From the NCBI GenBank assembly GCA_037039925.1, contig JAXRKP010000971.1:103501-167500 (forward strand): a DNA stretch of 64,000 nt, read 5' to 3'. The position numbers and the translations under genes were made by a program. The DNA comes from Doris montereyensis (lineage: Eukaryota > Mollusca > Gastropoda > Nudibranchia > Dorididae). Shown here in pieces: positions 38,700 through 49,049 of this stretch. The notes below the pieces were generated by a model, which searched no databases, was not told where the DNA came from, and saw nothing but the letters and a program-made list of their open reading frames with translations. Each line of letters begins with the position of its first letter. Within the stretch, counting starts at the first letter, position 1.

Positions 38700-41000
38700 A
38701 AACAGTGGAGAAAGTAGATAGCAAGAAACAGTTTAGAAAGTAGATAGCAAGGACCAGTGTAGAAGTGCAGAAAGTAGATGGCAAGAAACAGTTGAGAAAG
38801 TAGATAGCAAGGACCAGTGTAGAAACAGTGGAGAAAGTAGATAGCAAGGGCCAGTGTATAAACAGTGTAGAAAGTAGATAGAAAGATACAGTGTAGAAAG
38901 TAAGTAGACCGGTGTAGAAAGGATAGTAAGAAACAGTGTAGAAAGTAGATAGTAAGAAACAGTGTAGAAAGTAGATAGCAAGAAACAGTGTAGAAAGTAG
39001 ATAGCAAGAAACAGTGTAGAAAGTAGATAGCAAGACACAGTGTAGAAAGTAGATAGCAAGGACCAGTGTAGAAATTAGATAGCAAGAAACAGTGTAGAAA
39101 GTAGATAGCAAGAAACAGTGTAGAAAGTAGATAGCAAGAAACAGTGTAGAAAGTAGAAGCAAAAAACAGTGTAGAAAGTAGAAACAGTGTAGAAAGTAGA
39201 TAGTAAGAAACAGTGTAGAAAACTAGATAGTAAGAAACAGTGTAGAAAGTAGATAGCAAAAAAACAGTGTAGAAAGTAGATAGCAAGAAACAGTGTAGAA
39301 AGTAGATAGGAAGAAACAGTGTAGAAAGTAGATAGCAAGAAACACTGTAGAAAGTAGATAGTAAGAAACAGTGTAGAAAGTAAGAAACAGTGTAGAAAAG
39401 TAGATAGCAAGAAACAGTGTAGAAACAGTGTAGAAAGTATATAGCAAGAAACGGTGTAGAAACAGTGCAGAAAGTAGATAGTAAGAAACAGTGTAGAAAG
39501 TAGATAACAAGAAACAGTGTAGAAAGTAGATAGCAAGAAACAGTGTAGAAAGTAGATAGCAAAAAACAGTGTAGAAAGTAGATAGTTAGAAATAGTGTAG
39601 AAAGTAGATAGCAAGAAACTGTGTAGAAAGTAGATAGCAAAAAACAGTGTAGAAAGTAGATAGTAAGAAACAGTGTAGAAAGTAGATAGCAAGAAACAGT
39701 ATAGAAAGTAGATAGCAAGAAACAGTGTAGAAAGTAGATAGGAAGAAATAGTGTAGAAAGTAGATAGCAAGAAACAGTGTAAAAAGTAGATAGCAAGGAC
39801 CAGTGTAGAAACAGTGTAGAAAGTAGATAGCAAGAAACAGTGTAGAAAAGTAGATAGCAAGGAAACAGTGTAGAAAGTAGATAACAAGGACCAGTGTAGA
39901 AACAGTGTAGAAGTGTAGATAGCAAAAACAGTGTAGAAAAAGTGTAAAGTAGATAGCAAGAAACAGTGTAGAAACAGTGTAGAAAGTAGATAGCAAGAAA
40001 CAGTGTAGAAAGTAGATAGCAAGAAACAGTGTAGAAAGTAGATAGAAACAAGAAACAGTGTAGAAAGTAGATAGCAAGAAACAGTGTAGAAACAGTGTAG
40101 AAAGTAGATAGCAAGAAACAGTGTAGAAACAGTGTAGAAAGTAGATAGCAAGAAACAGTGTAGAAACAGTGTAGAAAGTAGATAACAAGAAACAGTGTAG
40201 AAACAGTGTAGAAAGTAGATAGCAAGAAACAGTTTAGAAAGTAGATAGCAAGGACCAGTGTAGAAACAGTGTAGAAAGTAGATAGCAAGAAACAGTGTAG
40301 AAATTAGATAGCAAGGACCAGTGTAGAAAGTAGATAGCAAGGACCAGTGTAGAAACAGTGTAGAAAGTAGATAGCAATAAACGGTGTAGAAAGTAGATAG
40401 CAAGGACCAGTGTAGAAAGTAGATAGCAAGAAACGGTGTAGAAAGTAGATAGCAAGGACCAGTGTAGAAAGTAGATAGCCAGAAACAGTTTAGAAAGTAG
40501 ATAGCAATAAACAGTGTAGAAAGTAGATAGCAAGGACCAGTGTAGAAAAGTAGTAGCAAGTAGATAGCAAGAAACAGTGTAGAAAGTAGATAGCAAGCAA
40601 CAGTTTAGAAAGTAGATAGCAAGGACCAGTGTAAGAAACAGTGTAGAAAGTAGATAGCAAGAAACAGTGTAGAAAGTAGATAACAAGAAACAGTGTAGAA
40701 AGTAGATAGACCAAGAAACAGTGTAGAAAGTAGATAGCAAGAAACAGTGTAGAAAGTAGATAGCAAGAAACAGTGTAGAAAGTAGATAGCAAGAAACAGT
40801 GTAGAAAGTAGATAGCAAGAAACAGTGTAGAAAGTAGATAGCAAGAACCAGTGTAGAAAGTAGATAGCAAGAAACAGTGTAGAAAGTAGATAGCAAGAAG
40901 CAGTGTAGAAAGTAGATAGGCAAGAAACAGTGTGAAAAGAAAGTAGATAGTAAGAAACAGTGTAGAAAGTAGATAGTAAGAACCAGTGTAGAAAGTAGAT
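38700..41000. repeat. Segment A of a duplicated array stretch about 6.8 kb apart
   Basis: Rare variants in order here recur in segment B: agtatatagcaag (39436 and 46193), gatagttagaaatag (39581 and 46339), gatagccagaaacag (40474 and 47251) and the agtagatagg unit followed by a 30-bp gatagt unit (40911 and 47761). Offsets rise from 6757 to 6850 bases, so small indels separate the copies. Confidence 0.85.
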
Positions 41001-44000
41001 AGTAAGAAACAGTGTAGAAAGCAGACAGCAAGAAACAGTGTAGAAAGTAGATAACAAGAAACAGTGTAGAAAGTAGATAGGAAGAAACAGTATAGAAAGT
41101 AGATAGTAAGAAACAGTGTAGAAAGTAGATAACAAGAAACAGTGTAGAAAGTAGATAACAAGAAACAGTGTAGAAAGTAGATAGAGAAACAGTGTAGAAA
41201 GTAGATAGTAAGAAACAGTGTAGAAAGTAGATAACAAGAAACAGTGTAGAAAGTAGATAACAAGAAACAGTGTAGAAAGTAGATAGCAAGAAACAGTGTA
41301 GAAAGTAGATAGCAAAAAACAGTGTAGAAAGTAGATAGTTAGAAACAGTGTAGAAAGTAGATAGCAAGAAACAGTGTAGAAAGTAGATAGCAAGAAACAG
41401 TGTAGAAAGTAGATAACAAGAAACAGTGTAGAAAGTAGATAACAAGAAACAGTGTAGAAAGTAGATAGCAAGAAACAGTGTAGAAAGTAGATAGGAAGAA
41501 ACAGTGTAGAAAGTAGATAGCAAGAAACAGTGTAGAAAGTAGATAGGACCAAGAAACAGTGTAGAAAGTAGATAGCAAGAACCAGTGTAGAAAGTAGATA
41601 GCAAGGAACAGTGTAGAAACAGTGTAGAAAGTAGATAGCAAGAAACAGTGTAGAAAGTAGATAGGACCAGTGTAGAAGCAGTGTAGAAAGTAGATAACAA
41701 GGACCAGTGTAGAAACAGTGTAGAAAGTAGATAGCAAGGACCAGTGTAGAAACAGTGTAGAATAGTAGATAGATAGCAAGAACCAGTTTAGAAAGTAGAT
41801 AGCAAGGACCAGTGTAGAAAGTAGATAAAGGACCAGTGTAGAAAGTAGATAGCAAGGACCAGTGTAGAAAAGTGATAACAAGAACCAGTGTAGAAAGTAG
41901 ACCAGTAAGAAACAGTGTAGAAAGTAGATAGCAAGAAACAGTGTAGAAACAGTGCAAGAAAAGTAGATAGCAAGGAACAGTGTAGAAACAGTGGAGAAAG
42001 TAGATAGCAAGAAACAGTTTAGAAAGTAGATAGCAAGGGCCAGTGTATAAACAGTGTAGAAAGTAGATAGCAAGAAACAGTGTAGAAAGTAGATAGCAAG
42101 GACCAGTGTAGAAACAGTGTAGAAAGTAGATAGCAGTGTAGGGTAGAAGTGTAAGAAACAGTGTAGAAAATAGATAGCAAGAAACAGTGTAGAAAGTAGA
42201 AGTAAGAATCAGTGTAGAAAGTAGATAGCAAGAAACAGTGTAGAAAGTAGATAGCAAGAAACAGTGTAGAAAGTAGATAGCAAGGAACAGTGTAGAAAGT
42301 AGATAACAAGGAACAGTGTAGAAAGTAGATAACAAGAAACAGTGTAGAAAGTAGAAAGCAAGAAACAGTGTAGAAAATAGATAGCAAGAAACAGTGTAGA
42401 AAGTAGATAGCAAGAAACAGTGTAGAAAGTAGATAGCAAGAAACAGTGTAGAAAGTAGATAGTAGAAGAAACAGTGTAGAAAGTAGATAGCAAGAAACAG
42501 TGTAGAAAGTAGATAGCAAGAAACAGTGTAGAAAGTAGATAGCAAAGAAACAGTGTAGAAACAGTGTAGAAAGTAGATAGCAAGGACCAGTGTAGAAACA
42601 GTGTAGAAAGTAGATAGCAAGGACCAGTGTAGAAACAGTGTAGAAAGTAGATAGCAAGGTCCAGTGTAGAAACAGTGGAGAAAGTAGATAGCAAGGAACA
42701 GTGTAGCAAGAAACAGTGTAGAAAGTAGATAGCAAGAAACAGTTTAGAAAGTAGACAGCAAGGACCAGTGTAGAAACAGTGTAGAAAGTAGATAGCAAAG
42801 AAACAGTGTAGAAAGTAGATAGCAAGGAACAGTAGAAAAGTAGTAGAAAGTAGATAGATAGCAAGAAACAGTTGAGAAAGTAGATAGCAAGGACCAGTGT
42901 AGAAACAGTGTAAAAAGTAGATAGCAAGGGCCAGTGTATAAACAGTGTAGAAAGTAGATAGCAAGGAACAGTGTAGAAAGTAGATAGTAAGGACCAGTGT
43001 AGAAAGTAGATAGCAAGAAACAGTGTAGAAAGTAGATAGCAAGAAACAGTGTAGAAAGTAGATAGCAAGAAACAGTGTAGAAAGTAGATAGCAAGAAACA
43101 GTGTAGAAAGTAGATAGCAAGGACCAGTGTAGAAAGTAGATAGTAAGAAACAGTGTAGAAAGTAGATAGCAAGAAACAGTGTAGAAAGTAGATAGCAACA
43201 GTGGCCAGTGTATAAACAGTGTGGAAGAAGATAGCAAGAAACAGTGTAGAAAGTAGATAGCAAGGACCAGTGTAGAAACAGTGTAGAAAGTAGATAGCAA
43301 GGACCAGTGTAGAAACAGTGTAGAAAGTAGATAGCAAGACCAGTGTAGAAAAGTGTAGAGAAACAGTGTAGAAACAAGAAACAGTGTAGAAAGTAGATAG
43401 CAAGAAACAGTGTAGAAAGTAGATAGCAAAGAACAGTGTAGAAAGATACAAGAAACAGCAAGGACAGTGTAGTGATAGAAACAGTGGAGAAAGTAGATAG
43501 CAAGAAACAGTGTAGAAACAGTGTAGAAAGTAGATAGCAAGAAACAGTGTAGAAACAGTGTAGAAAGTAGATAGCAAGAAACAGTGTAGAAACAGTAGTA
43601 ATAGTAGACATTTGTAGAAACAGTTTAGAAAGTAGATAGCAAGGGCCAGTGTATAAACAGTGTAGAAAGTAGATAGCAAGAAACAGTGTAGAAAGTAGAT
43701 AGCAAGGACCAGTGTAGAAACAGTGTAGAAAGTAGATAGCAAGGCCAGTGTAGAAACAGTGTAGAAAGTAGATAGCAAGGAACAGTGTAGAAACAGTAGA
43801 AATAGATAAGAATCAGTGTAGAAAAAGTAGATAGCAAGGAACAGTGTAGAAAGTAGATAGCAAGAAACAGTGTAGAAAGTAGATAGCAAGAAACAGTGTA
43901 GAAAGTAGATAGCAAGGACCAGTGTAGAAAGTAGATAGCAAGGACCAGTGTAGAAAGTAGATAGCAAGAAACAGTGTAGAAAGTGTAGAAAGTAGCAAGA

Positions 44001-45449
44001 AACAGTGTAGAAAGTAGATAGCAAGAAACAGTGTAGAAAGTAGAAAAAGATAGTAGAAGAAAACAGTTGTAGAAAGTAGATAGCAAGAAACAGTGTAGAA
44101 AGTAGATAGCAAGAAACAGTGTAGAAAGTAGATAGCAAGAAACAGTGTAGAAAGTAGATAGCAAGAAACAGTGTAGAAAAAGTAGATAGCAAGAAGCCAG
44201 TGTAGAAACAGTGTAGAAAGTAGATAGCAAGGACCAGTGTAGAAACAGTGTAGAAAGTAGATAGAAGGGACCAGTGTAGAAACAGTGTAGAAAAGTAGAT
44301 AGCAAGGACCAGTGTAGAAACAGTGTAGAAAGTAGATAGCAAGGACCAGTGTAGAAACAGTGTAGAAAGTAGATAGCAAGAAACAGTAGAAACAGTGTAG
44401 AAAGTAGATAGCAAGGAACAGTGTAGAAAAGTGGGAAAGATAGAAAGAAACAGTAGAAACAGTGTAGAAAGTAGATAGCAAGGACCAGTGTAGAAAGTAG
44501 AAAGTAGATGGCAAGAAACAGTGTAGAAAGTAGATAGCAAGGACCAGTGTAGAAACAGTGGAGAAAGTAGATAGCAAGGACCAGTGTATAAACAGTGTAG
44601 AAAGTAGATAGCAAGAAACAGTGTAGAAAGTACATAGGAAGGACCAGTGTAGAAAGTAGATAGCAAGAAACAGTGTAGAAAGTAGATCGCAAGAAACAGT
44701 GTAGAAAGTAGATAGCAAGAAACAGTGTAGAAAGTAGATAGCAAGAAACAGTGTAGAAGTAGATAGCAAGACACAGTGTAGAAAGTAGATAGCAAGGACC
44801 AGTGTAGAAATTAGATAGCAAGAAACAGTGTAGAAAGTAGATAGCAAGAAACAGTGTAGAAACAGATAGCAAGAAACAGTGTAGAAAGTAGATAGCAAAA
44901 AACAGTGTAGAAAGTAGATAGTAAGAAACAGTGTAGAAAGTAGATAGTAAGACAGTGTAGAAAGTAGAAGTAAGAAACAGTGTAGAAAGTAGATAGCAAG
45001 GAACAGTGTAGAAAGTAGATGCAAGAAACAGTGTAGAAAGTAGATAGGAAGAAACAGTGTAGAAAGTAGATAGCAAGGACCAGTGTAGAAAGTAGATAGT
45101 AAGAAACAGTGTAGAAAGTAGATGCAAGAAACAGTGTAGAAACAGTGTAGAAAGTAGATAGCAAGAAACAGTGAAGAAAGTAAAGAAAGTAGATAACAAG
45201 TGTACCAGTAGTAGCAAGAAACAGTGTAGAAAGTAGATAGCAAGAAACAGTCTAGAAACAGTGTAGAAAGTAGATAGCAAGGACCAGTGTAGAAACAGTG
45301 TAAAAAGTAGATAGGGACCAGTGTAGAAACAGTGTAGAAAGTAGATAGCAAGGACCAGTGTAGAAACAGTGGAGAAAGTAGATAGCAAGGACCAGTGTAG
45401 TAACAGTGTAGAAAGTAGATAGCAAGAAACAGTTTAGAAAGTAGATAGC

Positions 45450-47900
45450 AAGGACCAGTGTAGAAACAGTGGAGAAAGTAGATAGCAAGAAACAGTTTAG
45501 AAAGTAGATAGGAAGGACCAGTGTAGAAGGAGTAGAAAGTAGATGGCAAGAAACAGTTGAGAAAGTAGATAGCAAGGACCAGTGTAGAAACAGTGGAGAA
45601 AGTAGATAGCAAGGGCCAGTGTATAAACAGTGTAGAAAGTAGATAGCAAGATACAGTGTAGAAAGTACATAGGAAGGACCGAGTGTAGAAAGTAGATAGC
45701 AAGAAACAGTGTAGAAAGTAGATAGTAAGAAACAGTGTAGAACGTAGATAGCAAGAAACAGTGTAGAAAGTAGATAGCAAGAAACAGTGTAGAAAGTAGA
45801 TAGCAAGAAACAGTGTAGAAAGTAGATAGCAAGGACCAGTGTAGAAATTAGATAGCAAGAAACAGTGTAGAAGTAGATAGTAAAGAACAGTGTAGAAAGT
45901 ATATAAAGAAACAGTGTAGAAAGTAGATAGCAAAAAACAGTGTAGAAAGTAGATAGCAAGAAACAGTGTAGAAAGTAGATAGTAAGAAACAGTGTAGAAA
46001 GTAGATAGTAAGAAACAGTGTAGAAAGTAGATAGCAAAAAACAGTGTAGAAAGTAGATAGGAAGAAACAGTGTAGAAAGTAGATAGGAAGAAACAGTGTA
46101 GAAAGTAGATAGCAAGAAACAGTGTAGAAAGTAGATAGTAAGAAACAGTGTAGAAAATAGATAGCAAGAAACAGTGTAGAAACAGTGTAGAAAGTATATA
46201 GCAAGAAAGGTGTGTAGAAACAGTGCAGAAAGTAGATAGTAAGAAACAGTGTAGAAAGTAGATAACAAGAAACAGTGTAGAAAGTAGATAGCAAGAAACA
46301 GTGTAGAAAGTAGATAGCAAAAAACAGTGTAGAAAGTAGATAGTTAGAAATAGTGTAGAAAGTAGATAGCAAGAAACTGTGTAGAAAGTAGATAGCAAAA
46401 AACAGTGTAGAAAGTAGATAGTAAGAAACAGTGTAGAAAGTAGATAGCAAGAAACAGTATAGAAAGTAGATAGAAAGAAACAGTGTAGAAAGTAGATAGG
46501 AAGAAATAGTGTAGAAAGTAGATAGCAAGAAACAGTGTAAAAAGTAGATAGCAAGGACCCAGTAGATAGAAACAGTGTAGAAAGTAGATAGCAAGAAACA
46601 GTGTAGAAAGTAGATAGGAAGAAAGAGTGTAGAAAGTAGATAACAAGGACCAGTGTAGAAACAGTGTAGAAAGTAGATAGCAAGAAACAGTGTAGAAAAA
46701 GTGTAAAAAGTAGATAGCAAGAAACAGTGTAGAAACAGTGTAGAAAGTAGATAGCAAGAAACAGTGTAGAAAGTAGATAGCAAGGAACAGTGTAGAAAGT
46801 AGATAGCAAGAAACAGTGCAGATAGCCAGAAACAGTGTAGAAAGTAGATAGCAAGAAACAGTGTAGAAACAGTGTAGAAAGTAGATAGCAAGAAACAGTG
46901 TAGAAACATTATAGAAAGTAGATAGCAAGAAACAGTGTAGAAACAGTGTAGAAAGTAGATAGCAAGAAACAGTGTAGAAACAGTGTAGAAAGTAGATAGC
47001 AAGAAACAGTTTAGAAAGTAGATAGCAAGGACCAGTGTAGAAACAGTGTAGAAAGTAGATAGCAAGAAACAGTGTAGAAATTAGATAGCAAGGACCAGTG
47101 TAGAAAGTAGATAGCAAGGACCAGTGTAGAAACAGTGTAGAAAGCAGATAGCAAGAAACAGTGTAGAAAGTAGATAGCAAGGACCAGTGTAGAAAGTAGA
47201 TAGCAAGAAACGGTGTAGAAAGTAGATATCAAGGACCAGTGTAGAAAGTAGATAGCCAGAAACAGTTTAGATAGTAGATAGCAATAAACAGTGTAGAAAG
47301 TAGATAGCAAGGACCAGTGTAGAAAGTAGATAGCAAGAAACAGTGTAGAAACAGTGTAGAAAGTAGATAGCAAGAAACAGTTTAGAACGTAGATAGCAAG
47401 GACCAGTGTAGAAACAGTGTAGAAAGTAGATAGCAAGAAACAGTGTAAAAAGTAGATAGCAAGGACCAGTGTAGAAAGTAGATAGCAAGGACCAGTGTAG
47501 AAACAGTGTAGAAAGTAGATAGCAAGAAACAGTGTAGAAAGTAGATAGCAAGAAACAGTGTAGAAAGTAGATAGCAAGAAACAGTGTAGAAAGTAGATAG
47601 AAACAAGGAACAGATGTAGAAAAGTAGATAGCAAGGAACAGTGTAGAAAGTAGAAGGAACAGTGTAGAAACAGTGCAAGAAAAGTAGATAGCAAGAACCA
47701 GTGTAGAAAGTAGATAGCAAGAAACAGTGTAGAAAGTAGATAGCAAGAAGCAGTGTAGAAAGTAGATAGGATAGAAACAGTGTAGAAAGAAAGTAGATAG
47801 TAAGAACCAGTGTAGAAAGTAGATAGTAAGAACCAGTGTAGAAAATAGATAGCAAGAAACAGTATAGATAGCAGATAGCAAGAAACATTGTAGAAAGTAG
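45450..47900. repeat. Segment B of the duplicated array stretch
   Basis: Partner of the segment at about 38.7-41.0 kb, with the same rare-variant order at offsets of 6.76-6.85 kb. Both begin near an agtggagaaag unit followed by gaaacagttgagaaag and ggccagtgtataaac. Related shorter stretches with the same ggccagtgtataaac marker occur near 37.58, 38.01, 42.05, 42.93 and 43.64 kb, so the segment belongs to a looser higher-order family. Confidence 0.82.
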
Positions 47901-47984
47901 ATAGCAAGAAACAGTATAGATAGCAGATAGCAAGAAACAGTGTAGAAAGTAGATAGCAAGAAACAGTATAGATAGCAGATAGCA

Positions 47985-48724
47985 AGAAACAGTGTAGAAA
48001 GTAGATAACAAGAAACAGCGTAGAAATTAGATAACAAGAAACAGTGTAGAAAGTAGATAACAAGAAACAGTGTAGAAAGTAGATAACAAGAAACAGTGTA
48101 GAAAGTAGATAACAAGAAACAGTGTAGAAAGTAGATAGCAAGAAACAGTGTAGAAAGTAGATAACAAGAAACAGTGTAGAAAGAAAGTAGATAGTAAGAA
48201 CCAGTGTAGAAAGTAGATAGCAAGAAACAGTGTAGAATGTAGATAACAAGAAACAGTGTCGAAAGTAGATAACAAGAAACAGTGTAGAAAGTAGATAGCA
48301 AGAAACAGTGTAGAAAGTAGATAACAAGAAACAGTGTAGAAAGTAGATAGCAAGAAACAGTGTAGAAAGTAGATAGCAAGAAACAGTGTAGAAAGTAGAT
48401 AACAAGAAACAGTGTAGAAAGTAGATAACAAGAAACAGTGTAGAAAGTAGATAACAAGAAACAGTGTAGAAAGTAGATAACAAGAAACAGTGTAGAAAGT
48501 AGATAACAAGAAACAGTGTAGAAAGTAGATAACAAGACACAGTGTAGAAAGTAGATAACAAGAAACAGTGTAGAAAGTAGATAACAAGAAACAGTGTAGA
48601 AAGTAGATAACAAGAAACAGTGTAGAAAGTAGATAGTAAGAACCAGTGTAGAAAGTAGATAACAAGAAACAGTGTAGAAAATAGATAGCAAGAAATAGTG
48701 TAGAAAGTAGATAGTAAGAAGCAG
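47985..48724. repeat. Homogeneous right edge of the 26-bp array, gataac type
   Basis: A run of nearly identical 26-bp units carrying gataacaagaaacag, with one 30-bp unit near 48180 and a few gatagc units. Regularity is far higher than in most of the array, and the array then stops abruptly at about 48724 (gataagtaagaagcag-like last unit followed by gcagtgacaccaagc). High similarity suggests recent local expansion at this end. Confidence 0.8.
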
Positions 48725-48946
48725 GCAGTGACACCAAGCAACTCGTTCTTTTTTCAAACAAAAATTGCAGGAAAAGACATCAAATTATTCAAGCCATTTA
48801 TCTCCAACATGTTCATTGCCTTTAGTTCAACACTGATCTCGTACATATTTCCTTGATGAGTTATTTTTCTTCAGGAAAGATAATATTAACTGTTGTATGA
48901 AATAGTACCTTAAAAAAGAGTTTAATAAAAAAAAAAAAAGTTTCTT
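48725..48946. other. Short unique gap between two satellite arrays
   Basis: About 220 bases of AT-rich non-repetitive DNA containing an A13-type homopolymer near 48928. No gene, RNA or mobile-element end is recognised. A 75-codon minus-strand frame (48827-49054) extends into the neighbouring 53-bp array and is not credible as a gene. Confidence 0.7.
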
Positions 48947-49034
48947 AAGAATGAAATACTGACAAACAGCTATGTTTACTTGATTGGTGTGGTTGGTATA
49001 AGAATAAAAAAATAACAAATAGTTATGTTTACAT

Positions 49035-49049
49035 GGTTGGTGTGGTTGG
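49035..49049 (+). other. Thrombin-aptamer-identical G-quadruplex motif, first of 20
   Basis: The 15-mer GGTTGGTGTGGTTGG is identical to the thrombin-binding DNA aptamer, known to fold into a two-tetrad antiparallel chair quadruplex in potassium. Further exact plus-strand copies start at 49132, 49185, 49291, 49381, 49439, 49492, 49545, 49651, 50587, 50692, 51320, 51640, 51825, 51975, 53145, 53295, 53401, 53560 and 54291. Several more copies differ by one base (GGTTGGTGTTGTTGG or a terminal GA). Folding in the cell and any role are unknown. Confidence 0.9.

Larger units (their letters stand above)
4716..48724. repeat. 44-kb array of a 26-bp unit with 30- and 37-bp variants
   Basis: The basic plus-strand unit is gtagaaagtagatag plus an 11-base tail, caagaaacagt. 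Two insertions make the main length variants: a 4-base aaag duplication (gtagaaagaaagtag, 30 bp) and an 11-base duplication (cagtgtagaaacagtgtag, 37 bp). Recurrent substitutions are gatagc to gatagt, gtagatag to atagatag, caagaaacag to caaggaccag or caaagaccag, and gatagc to gataac. By length there are some 1,500-1,650 units. The plus strand of the basic unit is 20/26 purine. The minus strand has no stop in any phase and encodes Leu/Phe/Tyr/Ser/Cys-rich series such as YLLSTLFLAIYFLHCF. All long minus-strand frames here are explained by that property. Confidence 0.99.

Noticed and set aside
4716..48724. The array as a centromeric satellite
   Set aside because: A 26-bp unit with irregular higher-order structure is compatible but not diagnostic. 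No CENP-B-box-like motif was seen, and position on the chromosome is unknown.
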